Of a stretch of 64,000 bases of DNA, positions 18,392 to 30,771 are shown piece by piece. The first letter of the stretch is position 1, and the number at the start of each line of letters is the position of its first letter. Below the pieces are notes generated by a model. It ran no database searches and had not been told where the DNA came from. It worked only from the letters and a program-made list of their open reading frames with translations. Source of the DNA: Bacillota bacterium (GTDB lineage: Bacteria > Bacillota > Limnochordia > DTU087); contig JAAZMR010000125.1 in NCBI GenBank assembly GCA_012798695.1, positions 17,340 through 81,339 on the forward strand, in the 5' to 3' direction. The translations under genes and the position numbers were made by a program.

Positions 18392-19402
18392 ATGAGCAGA
18401 TCCTTTCTACATTACATCGCTCAGCGGATTGTGCAATGCATACTAGTGATCTTTGTGGGCATTACCATCACATTTGTCATACCGAGACTCTCCCCAACCG
18501 ATCCCGTTGAGACAGCGGTCAACAGAGCTATCATGGTGGGACAGTTTTCGCACCCAGAGGCAGTCAGACAGATGAAAGAAGCCCTGATCAAGCTCTACGG
18601 ATTGGATGGCACTTTGCTCCAGCAATATCTTCGATTCTGGAAAGGCCTTTTTTCCGGAGATCTGGGACCATCCCTTTCATCTTTTCCCAAGCCGGTGATG
18701 AGTCTAATCCGCGGCTCCTTGCCATGGACCACGGGGTTGCTGTTGGTTTCCGCGATCATTTCCTGGGTGATTGGCAACACATTAGGTAGCCTAGCTGGAT
18801 ATTATCGAGATCAACGCTGGGCTCACATCCTAGGTATATGCGCGATGGCACTTCACCCCATACCCTATTACATCATGGCCTTTGTTCTAGTCGTTTTGCT
18901 GGCATACATCCTGCCGATTTTCCCCATCGGCGGTGCAGTGGATATTGGCCTCAAACCCAGTTTCGATTGGAATTATGTTGCCAGCCTGTTGCGGCATGCG
19001 ATTTTGCCATCACTCTCCCTGCTCTTGGTGGGTGTAGGTGGTTGGTTTGTCGGTATGAGAGCCCTAGTCACCAATGTGGTGGCTGAGGATTATGTCACCT
19101 ATGCCAAATATGCCGGCGTCCCTGACCGAACTGTCATGTATCAATATGTGATGAAAAATGCCTTACTGCCGCAAGTGACCGGTCTGGCTATGCAGATTGG
19201 ACTGATCTTCAATGGAGCTTTGATTACCGAATATGTATTTAGTTATCCTGGATTAGGTTACCTAGCATATAACGCCATCTTCACCGGGGATTACAGCTTA
19301 ATAATGGGTATAGCGATTTTCTCCATAGTAGGAGTATCGGTAGCGGTTCTGCTGATCGATCTAGCCTACCCATTGTTCGATCCAAGGGTAAGATACCAAT
19401 AG
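18392..19402 (+). CDS. ABC permease, DppB/OppB type
   Basis: [37 protein letters not shown] 18392 with AAAGGAGG. Confidence 0.9.
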   Translation: MSRSFLHYIAQRIVQCILVIFVGITITFVIPRLSPTDPVETAVNRAIMVGQFSHPEAVRQMKEALIKLYGLDGTLLQQYLRFWKGLFSGDLGPSLSSFPKPVMSLIRGSLPWTTGLLLVSAIISWVIGNTLGSLAGYYRDQRWAHILGICAMALHPIPYYIMAFVLVVLLAYILPIFPIGGAVDIGLKPSFDWNYVASLLRHAILPSLSLLLVGVGGWFVGMRALVTNVVAEDYVTYAKYAGVPDRTVMYQYVMKNALLPQVTGLAMQIGLIFNGALITEYVFSYPGLGYLAYNAIFTGDYSLIMGIAIFSIVGVSVAVLLIDLAYPLFDPRVRYQ

Positions 19403-19418
19403 AGAGGAGCCACCCGGG

Positions 19419-20306
19419 ATGAGAGGTTTTCTAACGATTATTGCTGATTTATACCGATATGATGGCAGATGTCGTTTCGCCTTCACTGTCATCTTTGTGG
19501 TCATCGTGTTTGCTCTGCTGTCCTTTATCTCCCCATGTGATCCTGGTTCCTCATATTATGCGGCACCTGACCAGCCACCGTGTAAAGCACACCTCTTTGG
19601 CACCAATTCTCGCGGACAAGACCTTTTTTGGAACATGACCTTTGCGGTGCGCAATTCTCTGGCTTTTGGGGTGATCACCGCCCTCCTATCACGTATCATA
19701 GCTATCTTTGTGGGCTTGACAGCAGGGTACAAAGGGGGCCTCATCGATAGAATCATGATGGTGATCAATGACAGTTTTGTCGTATTGCCAGTACTCCCCC
19801 TCTTAATCCTAGTCAACTTTATTATGCAGGGACAGATGAGCATGTTCCAACTGGCCATGTTCATGGCGCTTTTCGGTTGGGCGTGGGATGCGAGGCTGAT
19901 CCGTTCACAAGTACTCAGCCTCAAAGAAAGGGAATTTACCTTTACATCAGTTTTCTCTGGTGCCAAGACATCCAGTATCCTGCTTTCAGAGCATCTGCCC
20001 TTTGTCACACCCATAGTCTTTTCAACAACGATCAACAACTTACTCTGGGCGATTGGAATGGAAGTGACTCTGGCCGTCTTGGGCCTATCCAATATTGGCA
20101 TCCCCACCATCGGAACCACCATCTATTGGGCCAACCAGCATCAGGCATTGATCTCGGGCGTCTGGTGGTGGCTGGCTGCCCCAGTCGCTATTTCGGTTGT
20201 GCTTTTCGTGGCGCTTTACCTCTTAGTGGTCGGTCTCGGGGAATATCTAGATCCCAGAACCAGGCTGCAGCGAATGAAAGGAGCCCTGAGCGATGAGCGT
20301 GCTTAA
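19419..20306 (+). CDS. ABC permease, DppC/OppC type
   Basis: [28 protein letters not shown]; co-oriented with OppB-like gene. Confidence 0.9.
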   Translation: MRGFLTIIADLYRYDGRCRFAFTVIFVVIVFALLSFISPCDPGSSYYAAPDQPPCKAHLFGTNSRGQDLFWNMTFAVRNSLAFGVITALLSRIIAIFVGLTAGYKGGLIDRIMMVINDSFVVLPVLPLLILVNFIMQGQMSMFQLAMFMALFGWAWDARLIRSQVLSLKEREFTFTSVFSGAKTSSILLSEHLPFVTPIVFSTTINNLLWAIGMEVTLAVLGLSNIGIPTIGTTIYWANQHQALISGVWWWLAAPVAISVVLFVALYLLVVGLGEYLDPRTRLQRMKGALSDERA

Positions 20307-21291
20307 AGCCGAAAACCTACAAGCTTACTATCAAACCAGCCTTTATGGAATCAGCCGCAACGTGAGGGCCGTTGATGGGGTGTCTGTGGACCTGCGGGCC
20401 AACGAGGTCTATGGCATTGCCGGTGAATCCAGCTGTGGTAAAACCACTCTGATCAAGGTCATGTTTGGAGCTGTTGAGCCCCCTTTACGGGTGATTGAGG
20501 GTAAAGTCCTCTATTACCATCAAGACAAAACTCTTGACCTTGCCGGCGCCCCCGAAGATGTGCTGCGGCAAATCAGATGGAAGCAGATATCGTACATACT
20601 GCAGGGTTCCATGAGCCTCCTGAATCCAGTGAGAAAGATACGCAAGACTTTCCAGGACTTCACCAAGGCACATGATCCTATCACTAATGCTGAGCAATTT
20701 GAAGCCATCATCAGAGGACATCTTAACCGGCTGGGCCTCCCAGCTGAGGTACTGGATTCATACCCTCACCAGTTATCTGGTGGGATGAAGCAGAGGGTCG
20801 CGATTGCTCTGGCCACAATCTTTGAGCCCAGAGTTATTTTGGCTGATGAACCGACTACTGCCCTGGATGTAGTGGTACAAAGGGGAGTCCTGCAGCTCTT
20901 AAAGCGAATCCAACAAGAAACCAAGAGCACTCTGGTGATTGTCACACACGATATGGGCATTCAGGCAAATATCGCCGATAGGGTGGGCATCATGTACGCT
21001 GGGAGAATCGTGGAAGAAGGTACAGTCAGACACATCTTCGATCACCCCTTACACCCCTATACAAAGCACTTGATTGAATCTTTACCCAAGATTGGCGATA
21101 AATCAAGACGGCAGGCCATTCCGGGTGTTCCGCCTAGTCTTGCTGACCCTCCAGCCGGCTGCCGGTTCCACCCACGCTGCCCTTATGCTAAAGAAATGTG
21201 CAGCCTTCAGGTGCCCAAGCTGGCCCAGGTGTCTGATCAGCAGAGAGTGGCATGTTTTCTGGTGACAAAGGAGAGTGCTTATGTCTCGTAA
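20293..21291 (+). CDS. ABC ATPase, DppD/OppD type
   Basis: [40 protein letters not shown]-terminal [14 protein letters not shown] oligopeptide-ATPase motif. Confidence 0.93.
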   Translation: MSVLKAENLQAYYQTSLYGISRNVRAVDGVSVDLRANEVYGIAGESSCGKTTLIKVMFGAVEPPLRVIEGKVLYYHQDKTLDLAGAPEDVLRQIRWKQISYILQGSMSLLNPVRKIRKTFQDFTKAHDPITNAEQFEAIIRGHLNRLGLPAEVLDSYPHQLSGGMKQRVAIALATIFEPRVILADEPTTALDVVVQRGVLQLLKRIQQETKSTLVIVTHDMGIQANIADRVGIMYAGRIVEEGTVRHIFDHPLHPYTKHLIESLPKIGDKSRRQAIPGVPPSLADPPAGCRFHPRCPYAKEMCSLQVPKLAQVSDQQRVACFLVTKESAYVS

Positions 21292-22282
21292 TGAACCTTT
21301 ACTAGTCGTCGATAACATTACCAAGCATTATGCGATCGGAGGATGGTTCTCTCGGGATAGAATCACGGCCGTTGCCCATGTCTCCTTGACGATGTCGAAA
21401 GAAAAACCGGAAATACTCACTCTAGCTGGAGAAAGCGGCAGTGGCAAGACTACTCTGGCGAGAATGATTCTGCGGCTGGTTGAGCCTACTTATGGGCGGA
21501 TACTTTATGAGGGGCGGAACATCACCGGTATCCGCTCTAGAGAAGAACAGATGAAATTCATGCAAAATGTCCAACCCATATTCCAAAATCCCTTTGAAGC
21601 TTTTAATCCACTCAAGAAGCTCGATAGTTATCTGGTTGGGACCGCCGAGAACTATACTGCCGAAGAAAATGGCTCCAGCGCAGAACGGATTGAGTCAGCT
21701 CTCAACCTAGTTGGCCTAACAATGCGCGAGATCCGGGACCGCTACCCACATGAGCTGTCCGGGGGCCAGCTGCAGCGAGTGGCTGTAGCTCGTGCCTTGA
21801 TCGCCTCCCCTTCGCTTCTAGTGGCAGATGAGCCGGTATCGATGGTAGATGCGTCCCTGAGAATGTCTATTATCAATCTTTTTGACGAACTGAAGGCACA
21901 ACACAATGTCAGCATCATTTATATCACTCACGACCTAGCCACCGCTTACTACATCAGTGACCGCATTGCCATCATGCAAAGGGGCTATATTGTCGAAATT
22001 GGCCCTGTGGAAAAAGTGCTCATACAGCCTCTGCACCCATACACACGACTATTGCGGGAATCCGTCTTAGAACCCGGTGCTGATCCAGCCTGGGGTGAAG
22101 AAATCACACTCTCTTCCCTGGAGAAAGATGAGTTTTCCCGCCAGGGCTGCAAGTTTGCTGATCGCTGTGATGTGAGATTGCGCGTCTGTGAAATACGTGA
22201 GCCTCCCTATACCCAGATCGATGGACGAGAGGTCAAATGTTGGCTGTATAGTGAGCAAAGACAAGATGCTGCGGTTTCCTAA
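21281..22282 (+). CDS. ABC ATPase, DppF/OppF type
   Basis: [42 protein letters not shown]. Confidence 0.93.
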   Translation: MSRNEPLLVVDNITKHYAIGGWFSRDRITAVAHVSLTMSKEKPEILTLAGESGSGKTTLARMILRLVEPTYGRILYEGRNITGIRSREEQMKFMQNVQPIFQNPFEAFNPLKKLDSYLVGTAENYTAEENGSSAERIESALNLVGLTMREIRDRYPHELSGGQLQRVAVARALIASPSLLVADEPVSMVDASLRMSIINLFDELKAQHNVSIIYITHDLATAYYISDRIAIMQRGYIVEIGPVEKVLIQPLHPYTRLLRESVLEPGADPAWGEEITLSSLEKDEFSRQGCKFADRCDVRLRVCEIREPPYTQIDGREVKCWLYSEQRQDAAVS

Positions 22283-22311
22283 AGCGTGATCGGATGTTTT
22301 GTCAAATATGA

Positions 22312-22339
22312 AGAGCCAGCCCCGAGGGCCGGCTCTTTA
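22312..22339 (+). terminator. Rho-independent terminator of Opp operon
   Basis: AGAGCCaGCCC cga GGGCcGGCTCT TTAT. Confidence 0.75.
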
Positions 22340-22407
22340 TCTGATCACCTTCAAAGCAATTGATGACCCTTACAAGCTTACGCTCTCACAAAGAGCAGAG
22401 CGCCTCC

Positions 22408-23952
<1,545 letters not shown>

Positions 23953-24018
23953 TTAGGGATACTGCTTAACAATCTGCATTGCCACTAAGTGCCCTGTCAC
24001 ACTCACTGTCCTTAGTAA

Positions 24019-24035
24019 ATCTAACCGGTTCAGAT
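24019..24035. promoter_or_regulatory. Candidate LacI-family operator
   Basis: ATCTAACCGGTTCAGAT, about 90 bp upstream of GH51. Confidence 0.55.
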
Positions 24036-24103
24036 TCTCCATCAATCTATTCTCCATCTTCTGGCAATATCCTTCCCGAAAGGTGTACTTAGCGGGCAGG
24101 CTG

Positions 24104-25165
24104 TTAGCGAACGCCCTGAATGAGGCTCTTATCTGGTTTTGCCGTCGGTGCTTGACTGTAATGAGACACAGGCCCCGTCGAATCTCTGATCACCAGTCGG
24201 GGTTTGACAGTAATCACTTCCGGAGGAGTATCTTTGCCCTTAATCCGATCTAGCAACAGGGAAGCTGCCAGAAAGCCCATCTCGGTCTTGGGCAAAGCTA
24301 CCGAGGTCAGCTGTGGGTAGCAATAGGAGCCCGCAGTATCATCAAAACCAAGCACAGATATTTCCTCTGGGATGCGGATGTTTTCCTCATGCAATGCCGC
24401 TATGGCTCCTAAGGCGATCACATCATTGTAGCAAAAGAACGCCGTCGGTCGAGGTACTCGCCGCAACAATGCCTTAGCCAGAATATACCCATCAGCCTGC
24501 TCATAACTGCGCCCCAACATGATCAGCTCGTCTAGGACGGGGAGCCCAGCCTCTTTTAGAGCTTGACTGTAACCCTGCAACCGCAAGGCAGTTGACTCGG
24601 AATCCTGCACACCAATGAACCCGATGTGCCGATGTCCCAGCCCGATCAGGTAATTGATTGCATCAAAGGCCCCCCTAGGATCATCAGGTACTACAGCATC
24701 GAAGTCTGGAATGATCCGGGCACCGGCCAAGCCGACCACGGGCACCCCCGCCCCTTGCAGATGATCGAGGACTTCGGGTTGAGTCATCTCCCAGGTCAGA
24801 GTAATGATCAGTCCCTCTGCCCAACCGGACAGCATAGACTTAATGTAGTATAAAGCCCGTTCGGTTTTTCCCTCAGTATTGCCAATCAGGGTCACAAAGC
24901 GATTTTCAAAAAATACATCCTCCACACTTTTGACCACCTGAGGAAAGAAAGGGTTGTCCACCGAGGGTACCAACATACCGACAGTATTAGTACTGTTGCG
25001 TGAGAGGGCCCTGGCCACCCGATTGGGCCGGTAGTTTAGTTCCTTAATGGCCTTGCGCACTTTTTGCTCAGACCTGTCACTGACTCCGGGTTTATTGTTC
25101 AAGACTGCCGATACAGTGGCTACAGATAAGCCTGCTCTCTGTGCCACATCTCGTATGGTCGCCAT
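24104..25165 (-). CDS. LacI-family transcriptional regulator
   Basis: MATIRDVAQRAGLSVATVSAVLNNKPGVSDRSEQKVRKAIKELNYRPNRVARAL. Confidence 0.95.
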   Translation of the reverse strand: MATIRDVAQRAGLSVATVSAVLNNKPGVSDRSEQKVRKAIKELNYRPNRVARALSRNSTNTVGMLVPSVDNPFFPQVVKSVEDVFFENRFVTLIGNTEGKTERALYYIKSMLSGWAEGLIITLTWEMTQPEVLDHLQGAGVPVVGLAGARIIPDFDAVVPDDPRGAFDAINYLIGLGHRHIGFIGVQDSESTALRLQGYSQALKEAGLPVLDELIMLGRSYEQADGYILAKALLRRVPRPTAFFCYNDVIALGAIAALHEENIRIPEEISVLGFDDTAGSYCYPQLTSVALPKTEMGFLAASLLLDRIKGKDTPPEVITVKPRLVIRDSTGPVSHYSQAPTAKPDKSLIQGVR

Positions 25166-25276
25166 CTGCGGCCATCCCTCCCACCATGTACTATCTTTAT
25201 TGTCTTAATAGTCCCGCTTCTAGACATGACTGAGGAATTCCTGTTGGGCTTGGGGGAATTTGGTCCCAAATGCCAA

Positions 25277-25305
25277 AAGCCCAGAGATGCATAATCTCTG
25301 GGCTT
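25277..25305 (-). terminator. Rho-independent terminator
   Basis: AAGCCCAGAGAT gcata ATCTCTGGGCTT, T-run on minus strand, 3' of nucleoside hydrolase. Confidence 0.85.
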
Positions 25306-25381
25306 ACGTGCAGCAAGTATATCCGTCTCGGGTCGGGCCTATCATCGGCCCCAGAGGAGTACTGATACCCAAGGGGTTTAC

Positions 25382-26284
25382 CTATTTGGCTGCAATACGA
25401 AAATATTCATCAAAGAATCCGGCAGAATCGACCTCGAGAGCTACTCGATTGCGTTTCTGCGCAGCCTTCGGGTCCCAAATGGTCATTCCGGCCAGCAAAT
25501 CGCTTTTTAGCTCAACCTCTACTACACCATCTGCATATCCCATCAGCTGTGGAGCAAAAATCGCTACTGCGGCCAATGGATCATGGAAGGTGATCACTGA
25601 CCTCTGCCGGAACCATACCTCAGCAGCATCACGCACTACATCCAAAGCTCCCCCGGTCAGTTTTCTCCTGCAAACATCCGCGGGCAGCACACATTGTGTC
25701 GTCACATCCAAGCCGATAGAGACATTCGGCAGCCCTTCGGTCGCATAGACGATGGAGGCCGCGTGGGGATCAAGCAGCACATTCCATTCTACCGGGTACC
25801 GGACATGCTCATTCGGAGAAGTATACACACCGGCCATCATCACCAAAGACTTGAGCAGGCGAGGAATTTCCGGGTCGACCCTAAACAGCAAACCGATATT
25901 CGTCAAAGGTCCAATGGTGAGAAGTGTAATCTCACCCGGGTGGCTATGGATCGTCTCTCGCAAGAAATCTATGGCCGTATTTGACGGGAAATCCTGCCGA
26001 TGTTCCCATTGGCTCAAGACTTCGGCCTGCTGCGCCTTGGTCTGCCGCTGCTCGATCACTAAGGGATCGGCACTGCCACTATGAATAGGAATATTAGTCT
26101 TGCCTGCGGCCCTGCATACTGCATCAGCTAGCATAGCTCGCTTCTCGGGCTCCCCGGATACAGTAGTGATGCCCAAAAGTTCACACTGTGGATGTTCTAG
26201 CAGATAAGCCAGACACAAAGCATCATCAATGTCTGAGCCAATATCCGTATCTAGTAATATTGGAATACGCTGATTGTCCTCCAT
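25382..26284 (-). CDS. Inosine-uridine preferring nucleoside hydrolase family
   Basis: IPILLDTDIGSDIDDALCLAYLL (DxDxxxDD), LTIGPLTNIGLLF, FHDPLAAVAIF. Confidence 0.93.
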   Translation of the reverse strand: MEDNQRIPILLDTDIGSDIDDALCLAYLLEHPQCELLGITTVSGEPEKRAMLADAVCRAAGKTNIPIHSGSADPLVIEQRQTKAQQAEVLSQWEHRQDFPSNTAIDFLRETIHSHPGEITLLTIGPLTNIGLLFRVDPEIPRLLKSLVMMAGVYTSPNEHVRYPVEWNVLLDPHAASIVYATEGLPNVSIGLDVTTQCVLPADVCRRKLTGGALDVVRDAAEVWFRQRSVITFHDPLAAVAIFAPQLMGYADGVVEVELKSDLLAGMTIWDPKAAQKRNRVALEVDSAGFFDEYFRIAAK

Positions 26285-26303
26285 AGCAATCTCCCTTCAC
26301 CTA

Positions 26304-27149
26304 TCATCCTTTGATACCCGTACCGGATAGCCCCTTCACATAGTATTTTTGCAGCGGGAAAATCAGCAGCAGTGGGACCAACCCGGCGATTACTGACCCC
26401 GCAAAGATTTGGTTCCAGAACGTACTGAACTGAGTGTTAATATACGCAATAGCTACCTGAATTACTCGCACCTGTTCAGTGTTAGCCGCGATCAGTGGCC
26501 ACAGGAATGCCTCCCACTGGGAAACGAAAAGCAGCAGCCCCGCCCCGACCAACGCCGGTTTTGATAATGGCAGAAAGATGGTGGCAAATATCCTGAGCAT
26601 CGAGGCTCCATCTACCACAGCTGCCTCCATGAGTTCGGATGGTATCCCGGCAAAGAATTGGCGGAACATGAAAACCGTAAGGCCATTTGCGATTCCAGGA
26701 ATGATCAGCGCCTTATAGGTATTCAGCCATCCGAGGTCCCTTACAACCCCGTAGAGTGGAATAGCAATAGCTTCAAAAGGAATCATGAAAGAAAACATTA
26801 CCATTACAAATAGAGTGTTTTTCCCAGGAAAATCCAACTTAGCAAAAGCAAAGCCAGCCAAGGCGTTGAGGAGGATACCAAAGACTACTACCATGAATGA
26901 CACATAGAAAGTATTAGCCATCGCCTTGAGAAATCCTGTATTCGTAAACAACTCCACATAGGCTTCCACCGTAAAGGGGCTGGGAACAAAGGCTTTCCAA
27001 GAAAAGGGAACCACGTCAGCAAATATCTTGGACAATGGTTTGAAAGATGAGACCACTGCCCATAGAAATGGCGTGACCGTGATTATGCATCCGAGCATAC
27101 AAGCCAAGTGCCATAGCACCAGCCCTACTGGGCTCGATCTTTCCTTCAT
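26304..27149 (-). CDS. Carbohydrate ABC permease, MalG/CUT1 type
   Basis: PFLWAVVSSFKPL; ELMEAAVVDGASMLRIFATIFLPLSKPALV. Confidence 0.92.
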   Translation of the reverse strand: MKERSSPVGLVLWHLACMLGCIITVTPFLWAVVSSFKPLSKIFADVVPFSWKAFVPSPFTVEAYVELFTNTGFLKAMANTFYVSFMVVVFGILLNALAGFAFAKLDFPGKNTLFVMVMFSFMIPFEAIAIPLYGVVRDLGWLNTYKALIIPGIANGLTVFMFRQFFAGIPSELMEAAVVDGASMLRIFATIFLPLSKPALVGAGLLLFVSQWEAFLWPLIAANTEQVRVIQVAIAYINTQFSTFWNQIFAGSVIAGLVPLLLIFPLQKYYVKGLSGTGIKG

Positions 27150-28087
27150 TAATAATCCACCTTCAACATCTTGAATTGAATGGCCACTACAATGAGCAAG
27201 AGCGCCAATAGTACCGAAGTAATGGACAAAGCCCGGGCCATATCCAGATAGACAAAGGCACTGGTATAAGCCTCGAACATGAGCACATTAGTAGACATCT
27301 CGGGCCCACCGTTAGTCAGTATATACATAGGCACTACCAACAGGAAGTTGGCCGTGGTATCGGCTACCGTTACAAATAGAATTGCCCGCTTCAGTAATGG
27401 CAAGGTAATATACCGCAGTTGCTGCCAAGGTGATACTCCATCGATTTTGGCTGCTTCATAGATCTGCTCCGGTATCTCTTGCAGCCCCGCCAGTACGAAG
27501 ATCATCCAGTAAGCCACACCTTTCCAGGAGGCAATCAGGATAATCGACCACATGGCTTGGCTCGAACTAGTCAAGAAGGGCTGCATAGGAAGCCCCAGGC
27601 TTGCCAGTATGCTGTTAACCAGACCGGAATTGGGATTGAGCATTATACCCCAAAGGGTGCAGGCAATCGCTAGTGAAACCCCCATCGGCAGCATGAGTAT
27701 AGTCCGGTAGATCCGCACCGCCAGCCCCGTACGATTCACCAAAAGCGCTGCAGCAATGGCAAAACAGATCTGAATCGGATTGATCGCCAGATTCAGCCAT
27801 AGTGTTGCCTTAAATGATTGCCAGAAAATCGGGTCATGCAGCAAATCCACATAGTTGGCCAACCCGACAAAGATCTCTCCACCTCCGGCCCCAAAGGACG
27901 TCCGATACAGGCTGCGGACAAAGGCCTCTACTACAGGGTATAAGCGGAAAATAACCAACCCTATCAAGGATGGCAACAGGAACAGATAAGCTGTGCCCCA
28001 ATGTTTTAGTGTGGATTTGCTGATGGAGCCGGGCTTGCGCCCGACTCCTCCAGCACCCGGCTTGACTATTGCACTACTAGACATCAA
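27149..28087 (-). CDS. Carbohydrate ABC permease, MalF/CUT1 type
   Basis: PEQIYEAAKIDGVSPWQQLRYITLPLLKRAI; ILTNGGPEMSTNVL. Confidence 0.92.
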   Translation of the reverse strand: MMSSSAIVKPGAGGVGRKPGSISKSTLKHWGTAYLFLLPSLIGLVIFRLYPVVEAFVRSLYRTSFGAGGGEIFVGLANYVDLLHDPIFWQSFKATLWLNLAINPIQICFAIAAALLVNRTGLAVRIYRTILMLPMGVSLAIACTLWGIMLNPNSGLVNSILASLGLPMQPFLTSSSQAMWSIILIASWKGVAYWMIFVLAGLQEIPEQIYEAAKIDGVSPWQQLRYITLPLLKRAILFVTVADTTANFLLVVPMYILTNGGPEMSTNVLMFEAYTSAFVYLDMARALSITSVLLALLLIVVAIQFKMLKVDY

Positions 28088-28104
28088 AAGACCTCCGTCT
28101 CGTC

Positions 28105-29454
28105 TTACCGGTACTTAGCTAGTGTTCGATCGATACGGCTAGCCATCTGGTCTAAGGTTTTCTCTGGATCAGCACCATTGCGAATATCCTCAAACATCTT
28201 GATGACTAGATCTTCCCATTCTAAGAAGCCAGGCGTAACTGGGCGCACCATGGCGGTTTGGCCGAGTTCATAGGCTGCTAGTGTATATACGTTGCGGGGG
28301 AAGACCTTGTACTGATCGTCTTTGTTGATCACGTCAAACATGACATCACTGGGAACCAACTGCCCAACCGTCTTGAAGCGTCTCTCGATGGATTCATCAC
28401 GACAGGTCATGAAGCGCAAGAACTTGATCGCCGCATCCATTTGCTTAGTATTGGGGTTAACTCCCAAATGCCAGCTGCCAGTCGGGGTCACCGGCTCGCC
28501 TCCCTCAAAATATGGGTGAGCGGCTAGTCCCCACTCGAATTCAGCATCGGTCTCCATCTTGGGAATGTCCCAGGTTCCAGCCACGATCATGGCAGCATTG
28601 CCGGCCAGGAATTGGTCAAAGACTTGGTCAGCACCTACTCCCTTTGGACTGATCTTCCAAGTGTTGAACAGATCATAATACCAACTGGCTGCCTTCTTCC
28701 ATTCCGCGTTATTCAAATAGCCAGATGCCTTGAGACCATCTGGACTGACGCCAGAGCCACCACCTAGTGACTGGGGCAGAGGCAACAGCTGGTAGGGCCG
28801 ATTGATTTGCTCAAGCAGCAGACCCCAAACCTTAGTCACCCCATCCTTGTTGGCAGCTTGCTGAATCTTTTGGGCTGCGTCAACAACTTGCTCCCACGTC
28901 CAGCGCTCATCTGGTTCGGCTGAAGGAGGTTCAACCCCGGCTAGCTCAAACAGGTCTTTGTTATAGAACATTACTTGTGTAGAAGTTTCAAAGGGAGCCG
29001 AGTACAGCTCACCCTGCCAAGAACCTGCCGCAATGCCGGCTTCTGTCCATTGTTCTTGGGCATCGGTGAAGTACTGGCCTAGTGGAGCCAAACGACCCCG
29101 CACAGCATAGCTGGCGGTCAGAGGTGAATCAACCCAGTATACGTCTGGAGTACTATCACCGCCGCCAATCTGCACTTCAATAACTTGCAGCATCTCACGA
29201 TGTGGGTATCCCTCTAGCCTAACCTTGATCCCGGTCTCCTTCGTGAACTCCTCAATCAGCTCGGTCTTAGCTAGATCCGTCTCAACCCAATTACCAGCCA
29301 TAACAACGAGCTCTTCGGCATAGGCTGCTACACTCATTGCTGTGAACATGACTATGGCACAAACTAAGGCGATTAACTTCTTCAATCTCTTCACTTCTTT
29401 CTTGGAGCGATGTATTTTACGTATGTGGCTATGAGCTAGACCAGTCCCCTCCAC
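28105..29454 (-). CDS. Extracellular sugar-binding protein (SBP_bac_1)
   Basis: Signal peptide KKLIALVCAIVMFTAMSVAAYA; sugar SBP pattern; true start probably nearer 29394. Confidence 0.9.
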   Translation of the reverse strand: MEGTGLAHSHIRKIHRSKKEVKRLKKLIALVCAIVMFTAMSVAAYAEELVVMAGNWVETDLAKTELIEEFTKETGIKVRLEGYPHREMLQVIEVQIGGGDSTPDVYWVDSPLTASYAVRGRLAPLGQYFTDAQEQWTEAGIAAGSWQGELYSAPFETSTQVMFYNKDLFELAGVEPPSAEPDERWTWEQVVDAAQKIQQAANKDGVTKVWGLLLEQINRPYQLLPLPQSLGGGSGVSPDGLKASGYLNNAEWKKAASWYYDLFNTWKISPKGVGADQVFDQFLAGNAAMIVAGTWDIPKMETDAEFEWGLAAHPYFEGGEPVTPTGSWHLGVNPNTKQMDAAIKFLRFMTCRDESIERRFKTVGQLVPSDVMFDVINKDDQYKVFPRNVYTLAAYELGQTAMVRPVTPGFLEWEDLVIKMFEDIRNGADPEKTLDQMASRIDRTLAKYR

Positions 29455-29795
29455 CCTCCCTCCTGTTTCTTATCTGAGGTGAGTTGCTTTCATGTGACGA
29501 AAAGCTTTGAGCTCCTCCACAGACCACATGGATACAACTCAGGCTAACAAGTAGAATACTCCAATCATGAGCAATGTCCTGCCAGCAGAAATTCCCAAAA
29601 CCCCCATAGGGACGATGTTTCAACCTTCTCGATTACTCTCTGTTGAGTGAACACAAAGTATGACTTCAGAAGGAAGAGGGTACTTGGAATACTGCCGCTC
29701 ACAGCGAAACATTGAGATCTCTTCCCGCAAATATGGCTGTCACCAGCAAAAATCAGATCTGGTCAACAAAATTGAAAAAGGGTAAGGCCGCATAA

Positions 29796-29812
29796 ACGAC
29801 AAGTATTGTCGT
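29796..29812. promoter_or_regulatory. Palindromic operator candidate upstream of SDR gene
   Basis: ACGACAA gta TTGTCGT, perfect 7-bp arms. Confidence 0.55.
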
Positions 29813-29888
29813 ATGGGTACATTTGTCAAAGTAGATGGTACCCTTTCGAGCACAGGGAGTGTGAGTTCAAGTAAAGGGAGGAAATCAT

Positions 29889-30662
29889 ATGCGTGGGAAC
29901 ATTTTTGATTTGATGGGTAAAGTCGCAGTAGTCACCGGTGGAGCCCAAGGTCTGGGCCTCGCCATGGGCCAGGCTTTGGCCAATGCTGGAGCTAACCTGG
30001 TCATCATGGACATTAATCTAGAGAAAAGCAAGGTGGAAGCAAAAAAGATCAAGACCGAATATGGTGTCCAGACATTGGCCCTGAGGGCCGATGTTCGCAA
30101 CCAGAAAGAGGTCGAAGGAGTTGTAGCCGAGGTCGCCAAGCGCTTTGGCAAGCTGGATATTTTCGTCAATAACGCGGGTATCTGTAAGAACATCAAAGCA
30201 GAAGAAATGAGCCTCGAGGATTGGCAGGAAGTCATTGATATCAATCTCACCGGGGTATTCATTGGTTGCCAGGCGGCAGGAAAACAGATGCTGAAACAGG
30301 GTAGTGGGTCGATTATCAATATCGCCTCCATGTCCGGCTCCATCGTCAATGTCCCCCAGCCCCAGTGCTCGTACAATGCCTCCAAGGCCGGAGTCATGCA
30401 CCTGACCAAATCCTTGGCGAGTGAATGGGCAGAACATAATATCCGAGTCAATTCCATTAGTCCTGGGTACATGAAGACTGCCATGACAGTCGAGACACTG
30501 AAAACCGACATGGCAAAAGACTATTGGATGTATCTAACACCTATGCAGCGGCCCGGTTTACCCCATGAGCTCGGTGGAGCGGTGGTCTATCTGGCCTCTG
30601 ACGCGTCTTCCTTTGTGACTGGAGCCGATCTGATGATCGATGGAGGCTATACTATCTGGTAG
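29889..30662 (+). CDS. SDR family oxidoreductase
   Basis: VVTGGAQGLGLAMGQALA, VNNAGI, YNASKAGVMHLTKSLASEWA, SFVTGADLMIDGGYT; GGGAGG RBS. Confidence 0.93.
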   Translation: MRGNIFDLMGKVAVVTGGAQGLGLAMGQALANAGANLVIMDINLEKSKVEAKKIKTEYGVQTLALRADVRNQKEVEGVVAEVAKRFGKLDIFVNNAGICKNIKAEEMSLEDWQEVIDINLTGVFIGCQAAGKQMLKQGSGSIINIASMSGSIVNVPQPQCSYNASKAGVMHLTKSLASEWAEHNIRVNSISPGYMKTAMTVETLKTDMAKDYWMYLTPMQRPGLPHELGGAVVYLASDASSFVTGADLMIDGGYTIW

Positions 30663-30771
30663 GGCTCACCAGTGGCGAGGCTCGATCACTGTTTGAGGCG
30701 TTCTTTCTCGCCAGCTTCTTGCGAAACTGCAGCCTGAGAGAGTGACGCCTCTTCCCATCTGCCAGGTTCCC

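Noticed and set aside
19556-20122. 188-aa minus-strand ORF
   Set aside because: Antisense to the OppC-type permease; composition typical of a shadow ORF.
16382-22282. Annotation of the Opp-type systems as peptide importers
   Set aside because: Family homology alone cannot distinguish peptide from oligosaccharide import; shared operator with GH51 and the GH gene in the second operon favour oligosaccharides, so substrate was left open.
29885-30511. 208-aa minus-strand ORF
   Set aside because: Antisense shadow of the SDR gene with low-complexity composition.
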